A stretch of DNA of 64,000 nucleotides from Riptortus pedestris (Eukaryota > Arthropoda > Insecta > Hemiptera > Alydidae), in assembly GCA_019009955.1 (NCBI GenBank), contig CM032228.1:229127501-229191500 (forward strand), given 5' to 3'. Under the pieces are notes generated by a model, which was given only the letters and a program-made list of their open reading frames with translations, did not search any database and was not told the DNA's origin. Positions 53,876-62,352 of this stretch are shown one piece after another. Both the position numbers and the translations under genes were made by a program. Each line of letters starts with the position of its first letter. Positions within the stretch are counted from its first letter, which is position 1.

Positions 53876-54391
53876 TGCAATACTGAAATGAGTTGGCTCG
53901 CCTGTATTAAGAATGGACAGCTCTTCGTCGTTCAGAAGTTCAGTCAACATGTTGCCCCGAGGATCATTTTTGTGAGCGCCCCAGGCTTCTGAGTTAGCAT
54001 TAACGTCTCCCAAGAAAATTCGTGGTGAGGGGATTTGCCTCAGAAGCTCGCGGACGTCCTCCTTGTCAATAGCCTCTCCTGGTCTCAGGTAAACATTGCA
54101 GATGTGAACAGGGTATGGAATCAGGATCTTGACTGCAACCGCCCAGAGACTAGTTCTTAAATCTAGGGCTTCAGCAGGAACGGCGGTCTGGACAGCGATG
54201 CATACACCTCCGCAGGCTCGGTCCTTCGAGGTGTCGTCCAGTCGGAAGATTTCGAAGCCATCGAGTTCAGGTTCGTTTTCCGGTTTGCAGTGGGTTTCCT
54301 GCAGGCATAGGCAGATCGGGTGGTATTGCTCGATCAGAGTTAGAATATCATTTAAATGAGCTTCAGCCCCATTGCAATTCCATTGAATCAT
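53852..54391 (-). pseudogene. LINE-2B ORF2, endonuclease part, truncated
   Basis: The APE-type endonuclease starts best at the ATG at 54391 (MIQWNCNGAE), matching the LINE-1A start; the frame itself is open a further 39 codons upstream. Seen are N in QWNCNG, E in CLQETH, GGVCIAV, NVYLRPGE and GDVNANSEAW. The expected later motifs (S-A-I-D and SDH) are gone: after TGEPTHFSIA the sequence enters the deletion joint and a short out-of-frame tail. No active nuclease is possible. Position just upstream of the RT frame shows it was one ORF2. Confidence 0.85.
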
Positions 54392-55401
54392 GCATTTATT
54401 GTTGGTTCGCTCGCAACCATGGGCCATTAGAGTAGGTATCAAGGGAGAAAACTCCTGCCCGGGCCACCACCGGCTTAGGAATGCCATGAGTAACAGGGGT
54501 GCACGCATTATACTTCACTATGTTTGTTGGCAGTAGAATAACCTCCAACAATATGTAGGACTTAGCAGATAATTTAAAGCTAATGGTACGGTGAAAGTTA
54601 ATTAAGCGAAAAATAAAATCAGTAACGACATAAATGTGATCGTAACAGTTGCAAACGCAAATAAAAGTATCACACAATCTAACATGTACAACGTAAAGAC
54701 AATAAAAAATTAGTGAGAGCACGTCTCGTAAAATTGGGCTACTGGTAACTAGGGTTGTGACTAGAATTAAGAAGTGGACTAACAAAATGTAGTTGGGGAA
54801 TATAAAAAATTGACTAGAAAGTAGAGGCTTACAAGGTACATTTAGTGCCATGTCTGTGATATATACAGTATTTGGGGACTGGATAGTTAATTGTAAGTTA
54901 CAAGTATACGAACCATAGTACCAGCCACAAATGAGCTAACAAAAGTAAAGACTAAAATAACAGCTATAAGCAAAATTTAGAGCATTACACAGCTGGAACC
55001 TATTGCTTGAGTCTCTTGCGCAGGTGCAGGAAGAAAGCCGGTGTGCCTGGGATTCCCCAATCGGGGGTTGGCTAGCTGAACCATTAGTTCCCAGCATTAT
55101 ATTATGTAACATTAGCTCTAACATAGTTATGATGTAATAAAACTGGTGCACCCAATAAAAAGATTCAGAGTGTTGGTGGTTGGTGCCGTTGGGTGAGATT
55201 AAGAGACTACAATTAGTCATCAGCCGTAGAAAAAAACCCATAATAAAGCCGGGAATAAGTTTAAATGATGCACTGAGATTGGCACCCGTGTTACCTCCTG
55301 AAACATTATTGCTTGATTTGATATTTATAATATTGTAGTAGTTATTCCCCATTAGAATAATATTAATTAATTTAATATTTAATAATATTAACTGTATCAT
55401 T
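54392..55401 (-). other. LINE-2B inter-ORF region with two frames
   Basis: About 1 kb separates ORF2 from the ORF1 stop. It holds open frames of 154 codons (54936-55400) and 151 codons (54396-54851). The second begins MALNVPCKPLLSSQFFIFPN and is hydrophobic in its first half. Neither has a motif I know. The spacer is longer than in LINE-1A, where a 141-codon frame sits in the same place. Confidence 0.35.
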
Positions 55402-55525
55402 TTACTTTTTTTCCTTAGTAGTGGCTCTAGTTTTCATTCCACCTGTAGGCTGCTCATGTAATGTTTTATTCATTATAGCTTTTAATGGGGTACCTTCGCT
55501 AGGGGATAAGTGAGTTGGGGTATGG
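55402..55525 (-). pseudogene. LINE-2B ORF1, C-terminal stub with native ending
   Basis: Reads TPTHLSPSEGTPLKAIM as in the array copies, but continues NKTLHEQPTGGMKTRATTK and ends in KEKK and TAA (55402-55404). The stub is cut at 55525 inside ...GTPTHLS-type sequence (ggggtatgg) by a jump to HINE sequence. This is the only place in the window showing the presumably original C-terminus. Confidence 0.8.
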
Positions 55526-55775
55526 AGAATAAATGTATGGAACAATATTTATAGAAAAGTTAATTTTCAATAAGATTGGTTTTATACAATTTTTCGATCC
55601 GACGTACAGTAACGGAGATACTTCGAATTTTCAAAAATCCCCCCTCTAAACTCCCCCTCCCACTCGTCCGATTTCAGCCGTTAACGAATTTGATCTTTCT
55701 TTTTACATAAAACGATTAAATACCGAGTTTGGTGATGATTGAACAAAAATTGTGACCACTAGAGTGTTAACAGAC
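55526..55775 (-). mobile_element. HINE fragment, array unit 0
   Basis: agaataaatgtatggaacaa, gatccgacgtacagtaacgg, C run, gtgaccactagagtgttaac, then TA tract. Both HINE termini are absent. The identical segment recurs in every later unit, preceded there by the S interior (gaaacggccgaactaatccg). Confidence 0.8.
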
Positions 55776-56021
55776 AAATATATATATATATATATCTATA
55801 TATATATAAAATTGTAACCTCTGTCTGTACATTGATTTTTTTCGCGAAATTTCACGATAACTTTTCGTTTCACATGTCATAGACACCATAACTGCATTTT
55901 GTTTCTTTGGTGTCTGTTTGTTTGTTTGTTTGTTTATTTGTTTGTTTATTTGTTACCTTTTCACGCATAAACGGCTGAACCGAATTTTATGAAACTTGGT
56001 ATGTATATTACTACTAACCCT
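55776..56021 (+). repeat. (TA)n and CTAGCT-repeat fragment, array unit 0
   Basis: TA tract (55776-55808), then aaaattgtaacctctgtctg through aacggctgaaccgaatttta to ttactactaaccct, cut there by ORF1. The antisense of its last ~70 bases codes the end of the next ORF1. A (TTTG)n run is expanded at 55915-55950. Confidence 0.8.
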
Positions 56022-57500
56022 CATTATAGCTTTTAATGGGGTACCTTCGCTAGGGGATAAGTGAGTTGGGGTATGGGAAAAACTGGGCGGGGAAGAGTAG
56101 AGGGACAGTGGGGGGGTTCCAGGTTTGTCATAGGAGAGGCGGCGAGGGATAGAAGATAATCTCTGACCGCCGCTTCGTTGGGTCAAGGATTTAGATGAGG
56201 GAGTTAAAGGGACGGAGGGATTAGCGGAAGGTTGCATAGGATTAGGTGCAGTGTTAGAGATACTCTCAGCTGCGGGCGCAGGCAGCGCGGTGGTGGTGGG
56301 AGCAGGCTGGCTGTTATCAGGCGTAATCAGCTCGCTGCTTGGATGTTGGGGTTGGGTGGAAGGAGGGGGGATAGATAGAGTCTGGCGACCGGGGAGAGGG
56401 GCATCCTCGGTTACTCTCGGCTCGCTACGAGTATCCTCGGCCCCGCTAGGAGGTAGGGATGGCTCGGGCAAGGTCGGGAGGCCTCGGACGCCGTCGGAGC
56501 CCAGCGCCTTCCCCTCCTCTCCCTCATTGTTTATGAGATGGATTAAATCTGTTTGAGTACTTGTAGTATTATAAGTCTTATCTCTGGCAACTTCAGAATA
56601 TGAACTCTTTGTTGCTCGGGGAAACGAATTAATATAAATTGTTCTTGCTTGATGATACGGAATTTTACTTTTAGCTATTATTTTTGCTATTTCGTATTCT
56701 TCCTGGTATTTAGGGCACTGCCGATACCAAGACGGGTGAGGTCCCTTACAGACGTTACATTTAGCTGGTCTCGAGCATTGGCCCTCATGCCTCGCTTCGC
56801 TACAGCTCCTGCACACTGCTTGCTTGTTACAACGTTTCGCAGTATGCCCAAAGAAAAAACATTTGTTGCAGCGAAGTGGAGGCGTGACGTAAAGTTCGAC
56901 CGGTAGTATTCTATAGGCTACTTTAATTTCCTTAGGGGGCAAAGGGCTCCCAAAAGTAAGAATGTATTTATTAGTGAGGTGTACGTTACCGTTCCGATAA
57001 TATGAAACTCTTTCAACGTTGGTTACTCCCTGCCCTTCTAATTCTTTCTGAATGTTCTCAACAGTTTCGTATTCCAGATCAAACCACGTTATTGTCCCCT
57101 TCGAGGAATTTAAACTTTTATGGGGAGTAACGTCTATATCGACGCCGAAGAGGGATTTGCAGTCTAATAGTTTATTCGATTGTAAAGGTTCCTTCGTTTC
57201 TATCAAAATTGTACCATCTCTCAGCTTCTTCAGGCTCCTGCACTCCCCTGCTACCTTCTTTAAGTCTCTGTATACTAGGAAGGGGGATACCCTTTTAAGG
57301 TCACCTTCTCCCCTCCTGGAAACAACCAGGTACTTGGGAACGAAAGAGAAGGGGCTTAGATACGGGGCAGAGCCCTGGGAAAAAAGGTATGAAGAGTCAG
57401 GGATTTTCCTGCTCATGCGCTTAGCGTGCAGATGCTCTGGGAATCCAGTAAGATCGGGAGGATCCGTATGAAAGTCTAATTTCCTTTTCTTGTTAGCCAT
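55953..57500 (-). CDS. LINE ORF1 (gag-like) protein, array unit 1, chimeric C-terminus
   Basis: An intact 515-codon frame, MANKKRKLDF to CVKR. ORF1 proteins of RNase H-bearing LINEs bind element RNA. Residues ~50-205 match the N-terminal region of LINE-1A ORF1. Three zinc knuckles: C211-C214-H219-C224, C230-C233-H238-C242 and C248-C251-H255-C262. From ~340 to 490 it is rich in proline, serine and threonine. Residues 494-515 (RVSSNIHTKFHKIRFSRLCV and two more) are read from the antisense strand of a CTAGCT repeat and replace the native ending seen at 55402. No matching ORF2 is attached to this or later units. Plus-strand frames of 101, 85 and 139 codons here are antisense shadows. Expression is not shown. 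Confidence 0.88.
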   Translation of the reverse strand: MANKKRKLDFHTDPPDLTGFPEHLHAKRMSRKIPDSSYLFSQGSAPYLSPFSFVPKYLVVSRRGEGDLKRVSPFLVYRDLKKVAGECRSLKKLRDGTILIETKEPLQSNKLLDCKSLFGVDIDVTPHKSLNSSKGTITWFDLEYETVENIQKELEGQGVTNVERVSYYRNGNVHLTNKYILTFGSPLPPKEIKVAYRILPVELYVTPPLRCNKCFFFGHTAKRCNKQAVCRSCSEARHEGQCSRPAKCNVCKGPHPSWYRQCPKYQEEYEIAKIIAKSKIPYHQARTIYINSFPRATKSSYSEVARDKTYNTTSTQTDLIHLINNEGEEGKALGSDGVRGLPTLPEPSLPPSGAEDTRSEPRVTEDAPLPGRQTLSIPPPSTQPQHPSSELITPDNSQPAPTTTALPAPAAESISNTAPNPMQPSANPSVPLTPSSKSLTQRSGGQRLSSIPRRLSYDKPGTPPLSLYSSPPSFSHTPTHLSPSEGTPLKAIMRVSSNIHTKFHKIRFSRLCVKR

Positions 57501-57525
57501 TTTTTATTTATTTATTTACTTATTA

Positions 57526-57892
57526 TGTTAGGTTACACGAGCGCCGACCTACGGAAACGGCCGAACTAATCCGGAAACTTCCGACAAAAGCCGCACACAC
57601 ACTTCATAAAAATGCAAATATCTCGGTTAATATTCAAGATAGAGAATAAATGTATGGAACAATATTTATAGAAAAGTTAATTTTCAATAAGATTGGTTTT
57701 ATACAATTTTTCGATCCGACGTACAGTAACGGAGATACTTCGAATTTTCAAAAATCCCCCCTCTAAACTCCCCCTCCCACTCGTCCGATTTCAGCCGTTA
57801 ACGAATTTGATCTTTCTTTTTACATAAAACGATTAAATACCGAGTTTGGTGATGATTGAACAAAAATTGTGACCACTAGAGTGTTAACAGAC
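57526..57892 (-). mobile_element. HINE fragment, array unit 1
   Basis: From ggttacacgagcgccgacct and gaaacggccgaactaatccg (S interior) through gcaaatatctcggttaatat and the C run to gtgttaacagacaaat. No HINE terminus is present: ORF1's leader joins it near the 'cacgag' of the S interior, and the (TA)n tract joins it to the CTAGCT fragment. Confidence 0.82.
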
Positions 57893-58132
57893 AAATATAT
57901 ATATATCTATATATATATAAAATTGTAACCTCTGTCTGTACATTGATTTTTTTCGCGAAATTTCACGATAACTTTTCGTTTCACATGTCATAGACACCAT
58001 AACTGCATTTTGTTTCTTTGGTGTCTGTTTGTTTGTTTGTTTGTTTATTTGTTTGTTTATTTGTTACCTTTTCACGCATAAACGGCTGAACCGAATTTTA
58101 TGAAACTTGGTATGTATATTACTACTAACCCT
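57893..58132 (+). repeat. (TA)n and CTAGCT-repeat fragment, array unit 1
   Basis: As in unit 0, with a shorter TA tract. Confidence 0.82.
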
Positions 58133-59611
58133 CATTATAGCTTTTAATGGGGTACCTTCGCTAGGGGATAAGTGAGTTGGGGTATGGGAAAAACTGGGCG
58201 GGGAAGAGTAGAGGGACAGTGGGGGGGTTCCAGGTTTGTCATAGGAGAGGCGGCGAGGGATAGAAGATAATCTCTGACCGCCGCTTCGTTGGGTCAAGGA
58301 TTTAGATGAGGGAGTTAAAGGGACGGAGGGATTAGCGGAAGGTTGCATAGGATTAGGTGCAGTGTTAGAGATACTCTCAGCTGCGGGCGCAGGCAGCGCG
58401 GTGGTGGTGGGAGCAGGCTGGCTGTTATCAGGCGTAATCAGCTCGCTGCTTGGATGTTGGGGTTGGGTGGAAGGAGGGGGGATAGATAGAGTCTGGCGAC
58501 CGGGGAGAGGGGCATCCTCGGTTACTCTCGGCTCGCTACGAGTATCCTCGGCCCCGCTAGGAGGTAGGGATGGCTCGGGCAAGGTCGGGAGGCCTCGGAC
58601 GCCGTCGGAGCCCAGCGCCTTCCCCTCCTCTCCCTCATTGTTTATGAGATGGATTAAATCTGTTTGAGTACTTGTAGTATTATAAGTCTTATCTCTGGCA
58701 ACTTCAGAATATGAACTCTTTGTTGCTCGGGGAAACGAATTAATATAAATTGTTCTTGCTTGATGATACGGAATTTTACTTTTAGCTATTATTTTTGCTA
58801 TTTCGTATTCTTCCTGGTATTTAGGGCACTGCCGATACCAAGACGGGTGAGGTCCCTTACAGACGTTACATTTAGCTGGTCTCGAGCATTGGCCCTCATG
58901 CCTCGCTTCGCTACAGCTCCTGCACACTGCTTGCTTGTTACAACGTTTCGCAGTATGCCCAAAGAAAAAACATTTGTTGCAGCGAAGTGGAGGCGTGACG
59001 TAAAGTTCGACCGGTAGTATTCTATAGGCTACTTTAATTTCCTTAGGGGGCAAAGGGCTCCCAAAAGTAAGAATGTATTTATTAGTGAGGTGTACGTTAC
59101 CGTTCCGATAATATGAAACTCTTTCAACGTTGGTTACTCCCTGCCCTTCTAATTCTTTCTGAATGTTCTCAACAGTTTCGTATTCCAGATCAAACCACGT
59201 TATTGTCCCCTTCGAGGAATTTAAACTTTTATGGGGAGTAACGTCTATATCGACGCCGAAGAGGGATTTGCAGTCTAATAGTTTATTCGATTGTAAAGGT
59301 TCCTTCGTTTCTATCAAAATTGTACCATCTCTCAGCTTCTTCAGGCTCCTGCACTCCCCTGCTACCTTCTTTAAGTCTCTGTATACTAGGAAGGGGGATA
59401 CCCTTTTAAGGTCACCTTCTCCCCTCCTGGAAACAACCAGGTACTTGGGAACGAAAGAGAAGGGGCTTAGATACGGGGCAGAGCCCTGGGAAAAAAGGTA
59501 TGAAGAGTCAGGGATTTTCCTGCTCATGCGCTTAGCGTGCAGATGCTCTGGGAATCCAGTAAGATCGGGAGGATCCGTATGAAAGTCTAATTTCCTTTTC
59601 TTGTTAGCCAT
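58064..59611 (-). CDS. LINE ORF1 protein, array unit 2, chimeric C-terminus
   Basis: 515 codons, identical in protein to the unit 1 copy, with all three zinc knuckles intact and the same antisense-derived ending. Its 3' end lies in the CTAGCT fragment of the preceding unit. Complete identity to unit 1 over 515 residues implies very recent duplication or ongoing homogenisation. Confidence 0.88.
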   Translation of the reverse strand: MANKKRKLDFHTDPPDLTGFPEHLHAKRMSRKIPDSSYLFSQGSAPYLSPFSFVPKYLVVSRRGEGDLKRVSPFLVYRDLKKVAGECRSLKKLRDGTILIETKEPLQSNKLLDCKSLFGVDIDVTPHKSLNSSKGTITWFDLEYETVENIQKELEGQGVTNVERVSYYRNGNVHLTNKYILTFGSPLPPKEIKVAYRILPVELYVTPPLRCNKCFFFGHTAKRCNKQAVCRSCSEARHEGQCSRPAKCNVCKGPHPSWYRQCPKYQEEYEIAKIIAKSKIPYHQARTIYINSFPRATKSSYSEVARDKTYNTTSTQTDLIHLINNEGEEGKALGSDGVRGLPTLPEPSLPPSGAEDTRSEPRVTEDAPLPGRQTLSIPPPSTQPQHPSSELITPDNSQPAPTTTALPAPAAESISNTAPNPMQPSANPSVPLTPSSKSLTQRSGGQRLSSIPRRLSYDKPGTPPLSLYSSPPSFSHTPTHLSPSEGTPLKAIMRVSSNIHTKFHKIRFSRLCVKR

Positions 59612-59636
59612 TTTTTATTTATTTATTTACTTATTA

Positions 59637-60244
59637 TGTTAGGTTACACGAGCGCCGACCTACGGAAACGGCCGAACTAATCCGGAAACTTCCGACAAAA
59701 GCCGCACACACACTTCATAAAAATGCAAATATCTCGGTTAATATTCAAGATAGAGAATAAATGTATGGAACAATATTTATAGAAAAGTTAATTTTCAATA
59801 AGATTGGTTTTATACAATTTTTCGATCCGACGTACAGTAACGGAGATACTTCGAATTTTCAAAAATCCCCCCTCTAAACTCCCCTCCCACTCGTCCGATT
59901 TCAGCCGTTAACGAATTTGATCTTTCTTTTTACATAAAACGATTAAATACCGAGTTTGGTGATGATTGAACAAAAATTGTGACCACTAGAGTGTTAACAG
60001 ACAAATATATATATATCTATATATATATATAAAATTGTAACCTCTGTCTGTACATTGATTTTTTTCGCGAAATTTCACGATAACTTTTCGTTTCACATGT
60101 CATAGACACCATAACTGCATTTTGTTTCTTTGGTGTCTGTTTGTTTGTTTGTTTGTTTATTTGTTTGTTTATTTGTTACCTTTTCACGCATAAACGGCTG
60201 AACCGAATTTTATGAAACTTGGTATGTATATTACTACTAACCCT
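59637..60244. repeat. HINE, (TA)n and CTAGCT fragments, array unit 2
   Basis: HINE S fragment 59637-60005 (minus), TA tract to about 60031, CTAGCT fragment to 60244. The C run is one base shorter than in unit 1 (ctcccctcccactcgtccga). Confidence 0.82.
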
Positions 60245-61723
60245 CATTATAGCTTTTAATGGGGTACCTTCGCTAGGGGATAAGTGAGTTGGGGTATGGG
60301 AAAAACTGGGCGGGGAAGAGTAGAGGGACAGTGGGGGGGTTCCAGGTTTGTCATAGGAGAGGCGGCGAGGGATAGAAGATAATCTCTGACCGCCGCTTCG
60401 TTGGGTCAAGGATTTAGATGAGGGAGTTAAAGGGACGGAGGGATTAGCGGAAGGTTGCATAGGATTAGGTGCAGTGTTAGAGATACTCTCAGCTGCGGGC
60501 GCAGGCAGCGCGGTGGTGGTGGGAGCAGGCTGGCTGTTATCAGGCGTAATCAGCTCGCTGCTTGGATGTTGGGGTTGGGTGGAAGGAGGGGGGATAGATA
60601 GAGTCTGGCGACCGGGGAGAGGGGCATCCTCGGTTACTCTCGGCTCGCTACGAGTATCCTCGGCCCCGCTAGGAGGTAGGGATGGCTCGGGCAAGGTCGG
60701 GAGGCCTCGGACGCCGTCGGAGCCCAGCGCCTTCCCCTCCTCTCCCTCATTGTTTATGAGATGGATTAAATCTGTTTGAGTACTTGTAGTATTATAAGTC
60801 TTATCTCTGGCAACTTCAGAATATGAACTCTTTGTTGCTCGGGGAAACGAATTAATATAAATTGTTCTTGCTTGATGATACGGAATTTTACTTTTAGCTA
60901 TTATTTTTGCTATTTCGTATTCTTCCTGGTATTTAGGGCACTGCCGATACCAAGACGGGTGAGGTCCCTTACAGACGTTACATTTAGCTGGTCTCGAGCA
61001 TTGGCCCTCATGCCTCGCTTCGCTACAGCTCCTGCACACTGCTTGCTTGTTACAACGTTTCGCAGTATGCCCAAAGAAAAAACCTTTGTTGCAGCGAAGT
61101 GGAGGCGTGACGTAAAGTTCGACCGGTAGTATTCTGTAGGCTACTTTAATTTCCTTAGGGGGCAAAGGGCTCCCAAAAGTAAGAATGTATTTATTAGTGA
61201 GGTGTACGTTACCGTTCCGATAATATGAAACTCTTTCAACGTTGGTTACTCCCTGCCCTTCTAATTCTTTCTGAATGTTCTCAACAGTTTCGTATTCCAG
61301 ATCAAACCACGTTATTGTCCCCTTCGAGGAATTTAAACTTTTATGGGGAGTAACGTCTATATCGACGCCGAAGAGGGATTTGCAGTCTAATAGTTTATTC
61401 GATTGTAAAGGTTCCTTCGTTTCTATCAAAATTGTACCATCTCTCAGCTTCTTCAGGCTCCTGCACTCCCCTGCTACCTTCTTTAAGTCTCTGTATACTA
61501 GGAAGGGGGATACCCTTTTAAGGTCACCTTCTCCCCTCCTGGAAACAACCAGGTACTTGGGAACGAAAGAGAAGGGGCTTAGATACGGGGCAGAGCCCTG
61601 GGAAAAAAGGTATGAAGAGTCAGGGATTTTCCTGCTCATGCGCTTAGCGTGCAGATGCTCTGGGAATCCAGTAAGATCGGGAGGATCCGTATGAAAGTCT
61701 AATTTCCTTTTCTTGTTAGCCAT
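60176..61723 (-). CDS. LINE ORF1 protein, array unit 3, first zinc knuckle damaged
   Basis: 515 codons, as units 1 and 2 except C214G: the first knuckle reads CNKGFFFGHTAKRC, losing its second metal ligand (TGT to GGT at about 61083-61085). A silent difference occurs near 61135. The frame stays open, so the array is not strictly conserved at protein level. Knuckles 2 and 3 are unchanged. Confidence 0.88.
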   Translation of the reverse strand: MANKKRKLDFHTDPPDLTGFPEHLHAKRMSRKIPDSSYLFSQGSAPYLSPFSFVPKYLVVSRRGEGDLKRVSPFLVYRDLKKVAGECRSLKKLRDGTILIETKEPLQSNKLLDCKSLFGVDIDVTPHKSLNSSKGTITWFDLEYETVENIQKELEGQGVTNVERVSYYRNGNVHLTNKYILTFGSPLPPKEIKVAYRILPVELYVTPPLRCNKGFFFGHTAKRCNKQAVCRSCSEARHEGQCSRPAKCNVCKGPHPSWYRQCPKYQEEYEIAKIIAKSKIPYHQARTIYINSFPRATKSSYSEVARDKTYNTTSTQTDLIHLINNEGEEGKALGSDGVRGLPTLPEPSLPPSGAEDTRSEPRVTEDAPLPGRQTLSIPPPSTQPQHPSSELITPDNSQPAPTTTALPAPAAESISNTAPNPMQPSANPSVPLTPSSKSLTQRSGGQRLSSIPRRLSYDKPGTPPLSLYSSPPSFSHTPTHLSPSEGTPLKAIMRVSSNIHTKFHKIRFSRLCVKR

Positions 61724-61748
61724 TTTTTATTTATTTATTTACTTATTA

Positions 61749-62352
61749 TGTTAGGTTACACGAGCGCCGACCTACGGAAACGGCCGAACTAATCCGGAAA
61801 CTTCCGACAAAAGCCGCACACACACTTCATAAAAATGCAAATATCTCGGTTAATATTCAAGATAGAGAATAAATGTATGGAACAATATTTATAGAAAAGT
61901 TAATTTTCAATAAGATTGGTTTTATACAATTTTTCGATCCGACGTACAGTAACGGAGATACTTCGAATTTTCAAAAATCCCCCCTCTAAACTCCCCTCCC
62001 ACTCGTCCGATTTCAGCCGTTAACGAATTTGATCTTTCTTTTTACATAAAACGATTAAATACCGAGTTTGGTGATGATTGAACAAAAATTGTGACCACTA
62101 GAGTGTTAACAGACAAATATATATATATATCTATATATATATAAAATTGTAACCTCTGTCTGTACATTGATTTTTTTCGCGAAATTTCACGATAACTTTT
62201 CGTTTCACATGTCATAGACACCATAACTGCATTTTGTTTCTTTGGTGTCTGTTTGTTTGTTTGTTTATTTGTTTGTTTTTTTGTTACCTTTTCACGCATA
62301 AACGGCTGAACCGAATTTTATGAAACTTGGTATGTATATTACTACTAACCCT
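61749..62352. repeat. HINE, (TA)n and CTAGCT fragments, array unit 3
   Basis: HINE S fragment 61749-62117 (minus), TA tract, CTAGCT fragment to 62352. It has the shorter C run of unit 2, and the (TTTG)n stretch is four bases shorter, accounting for the 2108 bp spacing. The IYIY frame 62042-62299 is an artefact. Confidence 0.82.

Larger units (their letters stand above)
50580..55525 (-). mobile_element. LINE-2B, non-LTR retrotransposon with ORF2 deletion
   Basis: Minus-strand element. The 3' end at the left has a (CAAA)n tail (plus strand tttgtttgtttg, 50580-50606), a 3' UTR to 51593, ORF2 (51594-54391) with an internal deletion, a ~1 kb inter-ORF region, and the 3' end of ORF1 (55402-55525). 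At 55526 it breaks into HINE sequence, the start of the tandem array whose units contain the rest of ORF1. GTTAGGTT follows GAAT at 50571 and also lies just upstream of each array ORF1 (for example near 57528), a possible but weak target duplication. It is related to LINE-1A in domain order but diverged in sequence. Confidence 0.8.

Noticed and set aside
50571..57535. GTTAGGTT as a firm target duplication of LINE-2B
   Set aside because: The word is short, recurs in every array unit, and the sequences outside it belong to different HINE variants, so it is mentioned only as weak evidence.
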